This document shows, one piece after another, positions 1 to 8,506 of a stretch of 64,000 bases of DNA; positions within the stretch are counted from its first letter, which is position 1; the number at the start of each line of letters is the position of its first letter. The position numbers and the translations under genes were made by a program. Below the pieces are notes generated by a model. It worked only from the letters and a program-made list of their open reading frames with translations. It had not been told where the DNA came from and searched no databases. Source of the DNA: Tissierellia bacterium (GTDB lineage Bacteria; Bacillota; Clostridia; Tissierellales; Tepidimicrobiaceae); contig JAAYHX010000016.1 in the NCBI GenBank assembly GCA_012735215.1, positions 1 to 64,000 of the forward strand. Direction: 5' to 3'.

Positions 1-432
1 AACAAAGATACATATTCAGAAGAGAAAACAGAAGATATTAAAATTGTTGAAGGCTTGGTAATAGAATTTGGAAAGCAGCTTAAAAAGGTTCCTCTTCTTG
101 GACCAAAAGATATTTTAATAAAAAACATAGAGGAAAACTATAGTGAATTTGTATCCGCTCAACTATTGAATAAGTGGAAAGATAACCCACAAACTGCTCC
201 AGGAAGGTTTACTTCAAGTCCATGGCCAGATAGAATTGAAGTATCATACATAGGCAAGACTTCAGAAAATCAATATGAGGTTAAGGGAGTGATAATAGAA
301 GTAACTAGTACAGATTTATCCGCTGAGGATGTTGATTCAAAAATACCAATAGTTTTAAAAATAATAAATAACAGGGGAAAATGGGTTATAGATGATATTA
401 TTATACATGACTCTGAACTATCAGATAAATAG
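1..432 (+). CDS. C-terminal part of an unrecognised, probably exported protein (partial)
   Basis: The reading frame is open from base 1 to the TAG ending at 432, so the true start lies upstream of the window. A TTG at 55 is only an internal codon. About 143 residues are visible. The last 80 or so alternate beta-strand-like stretches (IEVSYIGKT, YEVKGVIIEV, GKWVIDDIII), a pattern common in NTF2-like or small extracytoplasmic domains of Firmicutes lipoproteins. No signal peptide or catalytic motif can be judged because the N-terminus is missing. A strong hairpin terminator follows 40 bases later, so this is the last gene of its transcript. I do not recognise the family. Confidence 0.6.
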   Translation, partial: NKDTYSEEKTEDIKIVEGLVIEFGKQLKKVPLLGPKDILIKNIEENYSEFVSAQLLNKWKDNPQTAPGRFTSSPWPDRIEVSYIGKTSENQYEVKGVIIEVTSTDLSAEDVDSKIPIVLKIINNRGKWVIDDIIIHDSELSDK

Positions 433-472
433 ATAATGTCCAAGGTTATAATCATTATTACCTCGTATTTTC

Positions 473-504
473 AAACACTACTTATAATAAGTAGTGTTTT
501 TTAT
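473..504 (+). terminator. Rho-independent terminator
   Basis: The arms AAACACTAC (473-481) and GTAGTGTTT (491-499) form a perfect 9-bp stem followed by a T-rich tail. It ends the truncated upstream gene. Confidence 0.85.
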
Positions 505-525
505 TAAAATAGTATAGACTCTTTG

Positions 526-556
526 TTGACATTGACGTAACGTAAAGGTGTATATT
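526..556 (+). promoter_or_regulatory. MerR-type promoter with 19-bp spacer and operator dyad
   Basis: A TTGACA box (526-531) and a TATATT box (551-556) are separated by 19 bp instead of 17. The spacer holds an imperfect dyad TTGACGT-A-ACGTAAA (532-546, one mismatch between arms). Overlong spacers with a central dyad are the classic architecture of promoters activated by DNA distortion by MerR-family regulators. The adjacent gene encodes such a regulator, so autoregulation is inferred. Confidence 0.75.
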
Positions 557-578
557 AATATTGTCAGGAGATGAGGAT

Positions 579-1349
579 ATGGAATATACAGTTAAACAAT
601 TAGCTGAAATTGCAGGAGTAACTCCACGCACATTGAGATATTATGATGAAATTGGTATTCTTAAGCCGGCTAATACTAACTCATCAGGATACAGAATCTA
701 TGGGCCAAAGGAAGTTGATAGGCTGCAGCAAATATTATTATATAGGGAATTGGGAGTTAATTTAAATATAATAAAGGAAATACTAGACTCTCCTGAGTTT
801 GATGAAATAGAAGCTCTCAAAGAACATCGCAACAAGCTTGTTGAAAAAAGGGAGCAATTGAACCAATTAATTGAAAATGTAGATAAGACTTTACTGTCAA
901 AAGAGAGGTGTATAAAAATGGATGATAGAGAAAAGTTTGAAGGATTTAAGAGAAAACTAATTAAAGAAAATGAAGAAATGTATGGGGAAGAGATACGTCA
1001 AAAGTATGGCAGTAAAGGTGTAGATATGTCAAACAAGAAGTTGATGAATATGACTGAAGAAGAATATGAACAGCTTAATAAACTACAAGAGGAGTTCATA
1101 GATACACTACAAAGGGCCTATGAAACAGGTGATGCAAAAGGAGAGCTAGCACAAAGAGCTGCAGAACTACATAGTAAATGGCTGTGCTTTTTCTGGAAAG
1201 AATATTCTAAAGAGGCTCATATTGGAGTATGCCAGATGTATATAGATGATGAAAGATTTAGAGATTATTATGATAAGTTTAAGCCTGGAACAGTAGAGTT
1301 CTTAAGAGATGCAGTATTGGCTTATACCGGATTAGACCAAGAACAATAG
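579..1349 (+). CDS. MerR-family regulator with TipAS-type ligand-binding domain
   Basis: The 256-aa product starts at ATG 579, eight bases after AGGAG (566-570). A TTG at 561 in the same frame would place the ribosome site inside the gene, so it was rejected. Residues 1-70 are a MerR winged helix-turn-helix (YTVKQLAEIAGVTPRTLRYYDE), followed by a coiled-coil dimerisation helix at about 75-115. The rest matches the TipAS antibiotic-recognition domain in length and character (acidic helices, a central Trp-rich segment LHSKWLCFFWKEYS, and a C-terminal YDKFKPGTVEFLRDAV). Regulators of this type bind peptide antibiotics or other hydrophobic compounds and activate their own promoter. The upstream 19-bp-spacer promoter fits that role. 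Confidence 0.85.
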   Translation: MEYTVKQLAEIAGVTPRTLRYYDEIGILKPANTNSSGYRIYGPKEVDRLQQILLYRELGVNLNIIKEILDSPEFDEIEALKEHRNKLVEKREQLNQLIENVDKTLLSKERCIKMDDREKFEGFKRKLIKENEEMYGEEIRQKYGSKGVDMSNKKLMNMTEEEYEQLNKLQEEFIDTLQRAYETGDAKGELAQRAAELHSKWLCFFWKEYSKEAHIGVCQMYIDDERFRDYYDKFKPGTVEFLRDAVLAYTGLDQEQ

Positions 1350-1365
1350 GTGCAAATTAGGCTGA

Positions 1366-1411
1366 AGGGAGTTGCAACAAGTTTATCTTGTAAGTAGCTC
1401 TCTTTTTTATG
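1366..1411 (+). terminator. Hairpin terminator after merR-like gene
   Basis: GGGAGTTGC pairs with GTAGCTCTC (with wobbles), and an inner AACAAG/CTTGT extends the stem. A run of six T follows. Confidence 0.65.
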
Positions 1412-1463
1412 GTAGTTATATTTATATAATTGAAGCTCCTAAAGGGTATAAATAATAATAGCG

Positions 1464-1491
1464 ATTTGAACAAAGGTTTAGAGGTTCAAAT
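1464..1491. repeat. Inverted repeat just upstream of the nitroreductase ribosome site
   Basis: Perfect 8-bp arms ATTTGAAC (1464-1471) and GTTCAAAT (1484-1491) flank a 12-bp spacer, ending about ten bases before the AGGAGG of the next gene. It could be an operator or a small leader hairpin. No T-run follows, so it is not a terminator. Confidence 0.5.
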
Positions 1492-1513
1492 ATAGTACTA
1501 GGAGGAATTAGTA

Positions 1514-2278
1514 ATGAATCAAATAAATGAAACTATTAAGCATCAGCTAGCCCATCGCACAATTAGGGAATATAAAGACGAGGAAATACCAGAAGAGATT
1601 TTCCAAACCCTAATAGAGGTTGCTAGGCGTACTGCTACTTCAACAGGTATGCAGGCTTCATCCATCATAAGGGTAACAGATCCCCATATAAAAAAACAAG
1701 TAGCAGAAGTATGCAATCAGGAATATGTGGCTCGTGCACCAGAATTATTAATCTTTATTGTAGATCAGCATAGGAATTGGAACATAGCCAAGGAAAAGGA
1801 TTGTTTTGAAGAAAGCATTAGGACCATGGATCAGTTCTTTGCCAGCTTCACGGATGCTTGTATTGCAGCTCAAAATGTGGTTAATGCAGCAGAATCTTTA
1901 GGGTTAGGTACAGTATATTTAGGAAGTATACTAAATGATCCTGAAAGAATATGTGAGATCTTAAAACTTCCTGAACTGACTTTTCCAGCTTTAGGCCTTG
2001 GGCTTGGGTATCCTAATCAAGATCCTCAGTTAAAACCAAGAATGGACATGAAGTACCGAGTTTTTGAGAATGAATATGTTTCCTTTGATAGTTATTTAGA
2101 TGAGCTAAAGAATTATGATGAAGAAATGAATACCTACTATGACCTGAGGATGGCAAATAGAAGAGTGGACACCTTTACTGATCAGGTGGTAAAAAGGCTT
2201 ATGAGTCCCCTACCTAAAAGGCAGAAGATATTAAATGCAATAAGAAAACAGGGATTTATCTTTATGCTTGAGGAGTAA
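1514..2278 (+). CDS. Nitroreductase-family NAD(P)H:flavin oxidoreductase (NfsA-like)
   Basis: The 254-aa protein has a strong ribosome site (AGGAGG, about 1500-1505). The N-terminus carries the HRTIREYKDEEIPEE motif typical of the FMN-binding nitroreductase fold. The central DACIAAQNVVNAAESLGLGTVYLG and the LGLGYP segment match the NfsA/FRP subgroup of oxygen-insensitive nitroreductases, which use NAD(P)H to reduce nitro compounds, quinones or flavins. The C-terminal extension (about residues 185-254), which wraps the partner subunit in this subgroup, is present. It follows the TipAS-type regulator but has its own leader with an inverted repeat and is flanked by terminators, so it looks monocistronic. 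The physiological substrate cannot be read from sequence. Confidence 0.85.
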   Translation: MNQINETIKHQLAHRTIREYKDEEIPEEIFQTLIEVARRTATSTGMQASSIIRVTDPHIKKQVAEVCNQEYVARAPELLIFIVDQHRNWNIAKEKDCFEESIRTMDQFFASFTDACIAAQNVVNAAESLGLGTVYLGSILNDPERICEILKLPELTFPALGLGLGYPNQDPQLKPRMDMKYRVFENEYVSFDSYLDELKNYDEEMNTYYDLRMANRRVDTFTDQVVKRLMSPLPKRQKILNAIRKQGFIFMLEE

Positions 2279-2279
2279 A

Positions 2280-2316
2280 CAGCTTCCTAGAACATTTTGT
2301 TCTAGGAAGCTGTTAT
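2280..2316 (+). terminator. Strong hairpin terminator
   Basis: A 15-bp perfect stem (arms CAGCTTCCTAGAACA and its complement, 2280-2312) has a small T loop and is followed by TTATTAT. Confidence 0.9.
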
Positions 2317-2350
2317 TATATGACTATGTTTCCCCATCCTTATAGAATGT

Positions 2351-2379
2351 TTGCTTTATTCGTAAATTGTGTTTATAAT
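2351..2379 (+). promoter_or_regulatory. SigA-type promoter for uppP
   Basis: TTGCTT (2351-2356), a 17-bp spacer and TATAAT (2374-2379) lie 70 bases before the uppP start. Confidence 0.7.
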
Positions 2380-2450
2380 TGTACTTGAGTCAAAAATGTA
2401 TTATTATATTAATATTAATTCAGGAAACTTATATTATAAGGAGGACAAGT

Positions 2451-3275
2451 ATGGATTTTATTCAAATTATAAAAGCAATCCTATTAGGAATCATAGAAGG
2501 TATTACAGAATGGCTTCCAATCAGCAGTACTGGACATATGATACTTGTAGATCAATTTTTACAACTAAATATGTCAGAGGAGTTTAAAGAGGTTTTTTTT
2601 GTGGTAGTACAGCTTGGTGCAATACTGGCTGTTGTACTTTTATATTTTAATAAGCTAAATCCCTTTTCACCAAGAAAGACCCTTAGACAGAAGAGGGAAA
2701 CGTGGGATATCTGGTTTAAGGTAGTTATTGCCACTATACCTGCAGGGATAATCGGTTTCTTATTTGATGATATACTTGATGAGCTATTCTATAATTATCA
2801 AACAGTCTCTATAATGCTAATAGTCTATGGAATATTGTTTATCATAGTAGAAAATAGGAATAGGAATAGGGTGCCTGTAGTTAGCAATTTCAAACAGCTT
2901 ACATACAAGACTGCTTTTATAGTTGGACTTTATCAAGTTCTAGCTCTAATCCCAGGTACGTCCAGGTCTGGAGCAACAATACTTGGAGCTATGCTAGTTG
3001 GTACATCAAGGAGTATTGCAGCTGAATTCACTTTCTTCCTAGCTATACCAGTAATGTTTGGAGCAAGTCTCCTCAAGTTAGTCAAGTTTGGATTAAACTT
3101 TACTGGTTTTGAGTTACTAGTTCTATTAGTTGGTACTTTTATATCCTTTATAGTTTCTATTATTGCTATTAAATTTCTTTTAAGATACATAAAGAGGAAT
3201 GATTTTAAAGCCTTTGGATACTATAGAATTGTTTTGGGAATAGTTGTTCTATTATACTTTTTACTAGTTGCCTAA
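2451..3275 (+). CDS. uppP: Undecaprenyl-diphosphatase (UppP/BacA)
   Basis: The 274-aa integral membrane phosphatase dephosphorylates undecaprenyl pyrophosphate so that the lipid carrier can be reused in cell-wall synthesis; it also gives bacitracin tolerance. The start is ATG 2451, placed after AAGGAGGA at 2438-2445. An upstream in-frame start at 2379 lacks a ribosome site and precedes the conserved N-terminus. Family hallmarks are visible: [15 protein letters not shown] with Glu16, Glu20 and His29, and PGTSRSGAT near residues 168-176 with Arg172. Several hydrophobic helices fill the remainder. Length is normal for the family. The gene stands alone behind its own promoter. Confidence 0.95.
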   Translation: MDFIQIIKAILLGIIEGITEWLPISSTGHMILVDQFLQLNMSEEFKEVFFVVVQLGAILAVVLLYFNKLNPFSPRKTLRQKRETWDIWFKVVIATIPAGIIGFLFDDILDELFYNYQTVSIMLIVYGILFIIVENRNRNRVPVVSNFKQLTYKTAFIVGLYQVLALIPGTSRSGATILGAMLVGTSRSIAAEFTFFLAIPVMFGASLLKLVKFGLNFTGFELLVLLVGTFISFIVSIIAIKFLLRYIKRNDFKAFGYYRIVLGIVVLLYFLLVA

Positions 3276-3409
3276 TAACTATAGCAATTGCTACTAATAC
3301 AGCAACAAATGTAATATATTGAAAAAATCATTTAACTCAAACTAAAGATGATTAGAAAGCACTATATTTTAAACAATTAGATGTACAAACTTATAAACGG
3401 AGGGAAAAA

Positions 3410-4537
3410 ATGAGTGTAATATTTGAGAATCTACTAAATTTTAATGGGCAAATGCTAGTTATGTGGATTATAGGCGGAGTACTAATTTACCTAGCCATTA
3501 AGAAGGATATGGAACCAACCCTATTGTTGCCAATAGGTTTTGGAACTATATTGGTAAATTTACCTCTTTCTGGTGCTGTAACCCAAGTCATAGATGGAGT
3601 AAAAGAAATAGGAATCATTGATATATTATTCAATGCAGGTATTTCTAATGAATTGTTCCCCTTATTGCTCTTCATTGGAATTGGAGCCATGATAGATTTT
3701 ACACCTTTAATGACAAATCCAAAGATGTTATTTTTTGGTGCAGCTGCCCAGTTTGGAATCTTTTTTACATTTAGCTTAGCTTCTTTCTTTGGCTTTGATA
3801 TTAAGGATGCAGCCTCTATTGCAATCATAGGAGCTGCAGATGGCCCAACATCCATATTTGTAGCAAACTACTTTAATTCCAAGTATATTGGGGCTATTGT
3901 AGTAGCAGCCTATTCCTATATGGCCTTAGTTCCTATAATCCAGCCTTTTGTCATCAAAAAAATTACTACTAGAAAAGAACGGCTTATACGAATGGAGTAT
4001 TCAAGCCATTCAGTTCCCAAAACTGCTAAGATATTATTCCCAATAGTAGTTACTATAATCGCAGGACTTGTGGCACCTCGCTCAGTCGCCCTGATTGGAT
4101 TTTTAATGTTTGGAAATCTAATCAGAGAGTGTGGAGTTTTAAATTCCCTATCTGAAACTGCACAGAAAGAACTTGCTAACTTAATTACTATTTTCCTAGG
4201 AATAACCATAGCAACAAAGATGCAAGCAGAATACTTCTTAACTAGAGAAACCTTAATGATTTTGCTGCTTGGATTAGTTGCATTTATATTCGACACTGTT
4301 GGAGGAGTTTTATTTGCCAAGATATTAAACCTATTCATAAAAAACAAGATCAATCCAATGGTAGGTGCAGCTGGAATCTCTGCTTTTCCTATGTCAGCTA
4401 GGGTTATACACAAGATGGGCCTTAAGGAAGATCCACATAATTTCTTGTTGATGCATGCTGTAGGGGCTAATGTAGCTGGTCAAATAGGATCAGTAATTGC
4501 TGGAGGTATGATTATCAACCTAGTAAGCAACTTGTAG
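3410..4537 (+). CDS. Sodium-translocating decarboxylase beta subunit (OadB/GcdB/MmdB family)
   Basis: The 375-aa polytopic protein belongs to the beta subunit family of biotin-dependent Na+ pump decarboxylases, where it decarboxylates carboxybiotin and exports Na+. The hallmark GAADGPTSIFVANYF with the coupling Asp is present, as are the NAGISNELFPLLLFIGIGAMIDF and C-terminal HAVGANVAGQIGSVIAGG segments. The ribosome site is GGAGGG just before 3410. No carboxyltransferase (alpha) or biotin-carrier gene is present nearby. The only partner is the 43-aa membrane peptide encoded 41 bases downstream. The carboxyl substrate (oxaloacetate, glutaconyl-CoA or methylmalonyl-CoA) therefore cannot be assigned. 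Confidence 0.9.
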   Translation: MSVIFENLLNFNGQMLVMWIIGGVLIYLAIKKDMEPTLLLPIGFGTILVNLPLSGAVTQVIDGVKEIGIIDILFNAGISNELFPLLLFIGIGAMIDFTPLMTNPKMLFFGAAAQFGIFFTFSLASFFGFDIKDAASIAIIGAADGPTSIFVANYFNSKYIGAIVVAAYSYMALVPIIQPFVIKKITTRKERLIRMEYSSHSVPKTAKILFPIVVTIIAGLVAPRSVALIGFLMFGNLIRECGVLNSLSETAQKELANLITIFLGITIATKMQAEYFLTRETLMILLLGLVAFIFDTVGGVLFAKILNLFIKNKINPMVGAAGISAFPMSARVIHKMGLKEDPHNFLLMHAVGANVAGQIGSVIAGGMIINLVSNL

Positions 4538-4578
4538 ATTTGAACATAAAGAGTTATCTGTTTAGAGGAGAGATGATA

Positions 4579-4710
4579 ATGAGTATAGATGTAAATGCAT
4601 TATTAAGGACCTTGCCAATAGACCTATATGGTATGGCTGGCATATTTGTAGTTATGGGATTTATATATATCTGCATAAATCTTATGAACAGGGTATTTGC
4701 TAATAAGTAG
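4579..4710 (+). CDS. 43-aa single-pass membrane peptide, possible decarboxylase gamma/OadG-like subunit
   Basis: A short ORF begins at ATG 4579 behind AGAGGAG (4564-4570) and ends at TAG 4710, immediately before the terminator. The peptide has a polar N-terminus of about 19 residues (SIDVNALLRTLPIDLYG) and one predicted membrane helix (about residues 20-37, MAGIFVVMGFIYICIN), then a short basic tail. Gamma subunits of Na+ decarboxylases are small single-span proteins that assemble with beta. Position, shape and shared transcript support such a role, but the sequence is too short for firm homology. Confidence 0.6.
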   Translation: MSIDVNALLRTLPIDLYGMAGIFVVMGFIYICINLMNRVFANK

Positions 4711-4715
4711 TTATA

Positions 4716-4756
4716 AAAAAAGTGTTCCTCACCAAAGATGGAGGAACACTTTTTTA
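4716..4756. terminator. Bidirectional terminator
   Basis: AAAGTGTTCCTC (arm at about 4719-4730) pairs with GAGGAACACTTT (4741-4752). A-runs and T-runs flank it on both sides, serving the rightward decarboxylase pair and the leftward chemoreceptor gene. Confidence 0.9.
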
Positions 4757-4770
4757 TATTATAATCTTAC

Positions 4771-6831
4771 TTATATTTTAAAATGGGATAAGTCTCTATT
4801 TAATTCTTCTGCAATTCTTGCCAGCTCTTCACTAGCACTTGAAACTTCTGCCATGGCAGCTGTTTGCTCTTCTACTGAAGCTGAAGCTTCTTCACTGCTA
4901 GCCGCATTTTCTTCTGAAATAGCTGATAGGCTTTCTAAAATGTGGAGTATCTTTTCTTTTTCTTCAGCCATTTCATTACTTGATCTATTTACTATGTCTA
5001 TTAATTCATCCATTTCTTCTAAAGCATCAGCTATTCCATCAAATTTCTTGCTTGTTTGAGTTACACTGGTACTTTGTAAATCAATTATCTTTTTCACTTC
5101 GTTCATAGTCTTAACAGCGATAGAGGTTTTATTGGTCAAATCCTTAATTATTGAGCTGATTTCTTCCGTAAATTCTGTAGATTGTTCTGCTAATTTCCTT
5201 ATTTCATCTGCTACAACGGCAAATCCTTTTCCAGACTCACCAGCCCTAGCAGCTTCTATGGCAGCGTTTAAAGCAAGTAGGTTGGTTTGATCAGCAATAT
5301 TTTTAATCATCTCACTGGCTGCAGCTATTTTTGCTACGCTTTGATTAGTGTTGTTTATTGCTTCTTCAATTTCCCCAGTTGACTTAATATTGATTTCCGT
5401 TTTCTCCACTAAGTCTCTGATCAGTTCAGAACCTTCTTCTTTAAGCTGGTTAACCTTAACTGTAGAGTTGTTTAATTGTTCTATGTGATTTAAGTTTTCA
5501 ACAACTGCTTCTCCCAGCTTTGTAGCAGCGTGGAAACCTTGCTCTGTATCCTGTGCCTGCTCACTTGCGCCATTTGCTATGCCTTCTATAGCTTTAGCTA
5601 TTTCATTAGCCGCTGTTGCTGTTTGCTCAGTGGTTGCTGTTAATTCTTCTGAATGGGCAGCAACAGTTTCTGCCTTCTCTAAGATGCTTTCTATCATGCT
5701 TCTTACTGAACTCTGCATTATATTTACTGCATTGGATATTTCTCCAAATTCATCATTTTTATCTAACAAGTCCTTAGGTACATCTCTGCTGAAGTCTCCT
5801 GAAGCCATAAATCTCATTTGCTCTCTTAATTTGCTAATGGTCTTTACTGCATTGTTTGATGTTATATATAGTATAGCCCCAAGAAGTCCAACAGCAATTA
5901 AACCGATAATAATAGTTTGTATTATATTGTTTCTAACAGTTGCTTTAACATTTGCCATTGAAAAACCAATGTTTACTGCCCCAATAACTTCGCCGTCTAT
6001 AACAACCGGGTAGACCAAATCGTATACATCAACATTTGCACCTTCATAGAAGTGCTCTGATGCATAAGGCTTTCCTTCAACAACTGCAGAGATAGCTCCT
6101 TTATCCTCAGATAAATCTAAACCAATCCTATCAGTATTACTGTGTGCAGCAGCTTTTAAATCCTTATCTATAAATAGGGCATATACCACTTCTTCATTTT
6201 CAGCTAAATTTTCTATCAGTTTTTGATATTTAAATTGGTCGGTCAGTTCGTTAACCTTATCAGCATTTAAACCTGCTTGTACAAAAGTACCATCTGCAAA
6301 CTTTACAGCCCCATATTTCTTATAGGCACCAGATACCGCATCTACTCTAATGTCCTCCATTAACTCTGTTTGATTGCTATGTAATAAACCATACAAGGGA
6401 TGGCTTTCATCAGGCTGCCAGCCTAAGTTTTCGGGAACATTAGAGTATAATATAACTCCTTGGGCATCAAAGTAATTTAGTTCATCTATTTGTAAATTGT
6501 TTGCAATTTTAGTTATTGATTCATTATTAATTTCACCAAGGTTTTTAACCGAGTCAGCTGCTTTTCTAATATCATCTTCAATAATGTGATTGATAGTTTC
6601 TAAGGATTTAGTGTTGTCATTTAGTCTTTGAGCAAACTGTTCAAGTAAAAATTGACCATTTCTTCTCATTTCATCAAATAGGCTGTTTCTAGTCATAATG
6701 CTAGAAAAAGTACAAATAATAGCTACAGCTAAGACGACTAGTATAATGGGCATTATGGTTAATTTTGTTTTAATTGATGCTTTTTTCGAGTTTACACTCG
6801 CTTGTTTAACTTCTGTTTTTTTGGTTTCCAT
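4771..6831 (-). CDS. Methyl-accepting chemotaxis protein with extracellular Cache-type sensor
   Basis: The 686-aa transmembrane receptor signals to the CheA/CheW complex. A basic cytoplasmic N-tail precedes TM1 (about residues 24-46). A large extracellular region (about 47-300), with the alternating strand pattern of a Cache/dCache sensor, ends in [24 protein letters not shown]2 is at about 303-324, HAMP at about 325-380, and the long coiled-coil signalling domain follows. Its hairpin tip [19 protein letters not shown] is clear. The ligand is unknown. It is expressed leftward from a SigD-type promoter about 190 bases upstream, as expected for motility and chemotaxis genes. Confidence 0.93.
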   Translation of the reverse strand: METKKTEVKQASVNSKKASIKTKLTIMPIILVVLAVAIICTFSSIMTRNSLFDEMRRNGQFLLEQFAQRLNDNTKSLETINHIIEDDIRKAADSVKNLGEINNESITKIANNLQIDELNYFDAQGVILYSNVPENLGWQPDESHPLYGLLHSNQTELMEDIRVDAVSGAYKKYGAVKFADGTFVQAGLNADKVNELTDQFKYQKLIENLAENEEVVYALFIDKDLKAAAHSNTDRIGLDLSEDKGAISAVVEGKPYASEHFYEGANVDVYDLVYPVVIDGEVIGAVNIGFSMANVKATVRNNIIQTIIIGLIAVGLLGAILYITSNNAVKTISKLREQMRFMASGDFSRDVPKDLLDKNDEFGEISNAVNIMQSSVRSMIESILEKAETVAAHSEELTATTEQTATAANEIAKAIEGIANGASEQAQDTEQGFHAATKLGEAVVENLNHIEQLNNSTVKVNQLKEEGSELIRDLVEKTEINIKSTGEIEEAINNTNQSVAKIAAASEMIKNIADQTNLLALNAAIEAARAGESGKGFAVVADEIRKLAEQSTEFTEEISSIIKDLTNKTSIAVKTMNEVKKIIDLQSTSVTQTSKKFDGIADALEEMDELIDIVNRSSNEMAEEKEKILHILESLSAISEENAASSEEASASVEEQTAAMAEVSSASEELARIAEELNRDLSHFKI

Positions 6832-7013
6832 TAAGATTCCTCCCTTAAGAAATGATACTTCTTGTTGCTTGGTAAATATATTATTGATTATATATTTTTA
6901 CAAGCCACTAAAGAGGCTTGATCTTATTATTATTTATTTTACATGTAAACTTAACAGAAATCAATTAAGCGAACCTAAGTCTATATTCTTATGGATTTTA
7001 TCATCTTTACTAT

Positions 7014-7041
7014 ATATCGGCCAATATATGTTAATTATTTA
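7014..7041 (-). promoter_or_regulatory. SigD (sigma-28) type promoter for the chemoreceptor gene
   Basis: On the minus strand TAAA (7041-7038) is followed, after 16 bp, by GCCGATAT (7021-7014). This is very close to the Bacillus SigD consensus TAAA-N14-16-CCGATAT. It lies 183 bp upstream of a chemoreceptor, a typical SigD target. A small inverted repeat (CAAGCC...GGCTTG, 6900-6919) lies in the leader. Nothing else is seen in the 347-base gap 6832-7178 except the palindrome at 7112. Confidence 0.75.
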
Positions 7042-7111
7042 GCAAAATATACAAATATCTTGTAAAAGTAAATATAAAAAGATATAATAAAGCCGATTAT
7101 AGAGTTTTCCG

Positions 7112-7131
7112 TACTTTTGTAGACAAAAGTA
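7112..7131. promoter_or_regulatory. 20-bp perfect palindrome, possible operator of the MFS gene
   Basis: TACTTTTGT-AG-ACAAAAGTA is perfectly symmetrical and lies 47 bases before the MFS start, between a possible -10 region and the ribosome site. Length and symmetry suggest a repressor site. No matching regulator gene is adjacent. Confidence 0.5.
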
Positions 7132-7178
7132 GAAAATAAATACATGAGCAGTTATACATAGACTAGGAGGGAGTAATA

Positions 7179-8462
7179 ATGAAAGATAGGAAGTATATCT
7201 GGTCTCTAATTACAGTGTACATGTGTTATTTTACTCATGGTATACAGGCAATTATTTTGGCACAAAACCAAGTTAACTTTTATACCCAGTGGGGCTACAC
7301 AGATCCTGTAGCAGGAGCACAAGCTGTCTCCCTTGCAATTACTGCCACGGGTTTTGGTAAGTTTTTGACCGTATGGCTAGGTGGAATGGTATCTGATAAA
7401 ATAGGACGTAAGAAGATGGCAGTAGGTGGAGGAATACTCTATATCCTATGCTTTGCAGGTCTGTTAGTTTCAACTAATTTTATGGTAGCTTGTGTTTGTG
7501 CATTTTTAGCAGGTGTTGCCACGTCAGGGTTTTGGGATGCCTCCCTTTATCCGGCTGCCCAGGAAGCAGCTCCCAAGTATGCTGGGGCAGCCCTAATTGG
7601 TATTAAAGCCTTTGTTTCTATTTCAGGAATCATATATCCACTATTAGTAGTTTACTTTGCAGATGCAGGAATGTGGAAGGTGAATATTTGGATTCCATTG
7701 ATTTTATCTATCATATGTACAATACTTGCCATGATTTCACCCTTTGTATATGACGATCAAATGAAAGAGCAGGTAAAGACTGACGATGGAGAAACTATTA
7801 GTGCTGCTGAAGCTGAAATAGAGGCTCTAAAGGCAACAATGCTTGTAAGGCCAAACAAATTAGTAAACTTTTTTACTGTATTCTATGCCTTCTTATGTAT
7901 GTTTATCATGTACGGAGCTCAACAGTATACTAAAGCCTTTGGAATGTTGAATGCAGGATTAACAGAGATTCAAGCGGCAGGATTGACCTCCATATACACA
8001 GTTGGTTCAATTATAGCTGTGGTATTCTGGGCATTTATGATGGGAAAACTCAGATGGTCCCCATTAAAGGTTATTCTTATAGACTCTGTATTTACTGCTT
8101 TTGCCTTAGCCATTGTATTGATAGTGAAGAATACCATCGTTATCCATATAGGCATAGCTTTGCTAGGCTTTTTTGCAGCAGGTGGTGCCCTACAGACGGG
8201 CCTAAGGGTTCGACAAGAGCTAGTTCCTGGACCTAAGGGGAAAAACACAGGTATTTACTATACTTGGATGGGGTTTGCAAGTACATTTTTACCCTATCTT
8301 GTATCCAATATGACTAAAAGGATTGGTCAAGAGTCCGCAATTTATACAATGATGCTCCTAATGCTAGTTGCCGCTTTTGTTGCTACAGCCATGATGGTTT
8401 ACTTAGCTGTGCAATATAAAAAGATCTTTGGAGTCAATCCTTTAACAAGACAGGAAGCTTAA
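7179..8462 (+). CDS. Major facilitator superfamily transporter
   Basis: The 427-aa protein has about 12 membrane helices. The MFS signature between helices 2 and 3 is clear (GGMVSDKIGRKKMAVGGG), as is a GxLADxxG-like repeat in the second half. A central cytoplasmic loop of about 35 acidic residues (MKEQVKTDDGETISAAEAEIEAL) separates the two six-helix halves. The start ATG follows AGGAGGGAG. Related Clostridia proteins are annotated as organic-anion or sugar-acid transporters, but the substrate cannot be told here. It converges on the amidohydrolase gene and shares a bidirectional terminator with it, so it is a separate transcript. Confidence 0.85.
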   Translation: MKDRKYIWSLITVYMCYFTHGIQAIILAQNQVNFYTQWGYTDPVAGAQAVSLAITATGFGKFLTVWLGGMVSDKIGRKKMAVGGGILYILCFAGLLVSTNFMVACVCAFLAGVATSGFWDASLYPAAQEAAPKYAGAALIGIKAFVSISGIIYPLLVVYFADAGMWKVNIWIPLILSIICTILAMISPFVYDDQMKEQVKTDDGETISAAEAEIEALKATMLVRPNKLVNFFTVFYAFLCMFIMYGAQQYTKAFGMLNAGLTEIQAAGLTSIYTVGSIIAVVFWAFMMGKLRWSPLKVILIDSVFTAFALAIVLIVKNTIVIHIGIALLGFFAAGGALQTGLRVRQELVPGPKGKNTGIYYTWMGFASTFLPYLVSNMTKRIGQESAIYTMMLLMLVAAFVATAMMVYLAVQYKKIFGVNPLTRQEA

Positions 8463-8466
8463 AGAA

Positions 8467-8506
8467 AACAACAGGCTGTTCATGAGAACAACCTGTTGTT
8501 AATTTT
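8467..8506. terminator. Bidirectional terminator
   Basis: AACAACAGG (8467-8475) pairs with CCTGTTGTT (8492-8500), with inner GTTC/GAAC pairing and T-rich DNA on the right side. It lies between the convergent MFS and amidohydrolase genes. Confidence 0.8.

Noticed and set aside
3916-4413. 165-codon antisense frame over the decarboxylase beta gene
   Set aside because: Shadow frame; the sense strand encodes the GAADGPTSI family motif.
7091-7099. GCCGATTA on the plus strand as a SigD promoter for the MFS gene
   Set aside because: The nearest TAAA is 13 or 19 bp away, outside the usual spacing, and the -10 differs from consensus.
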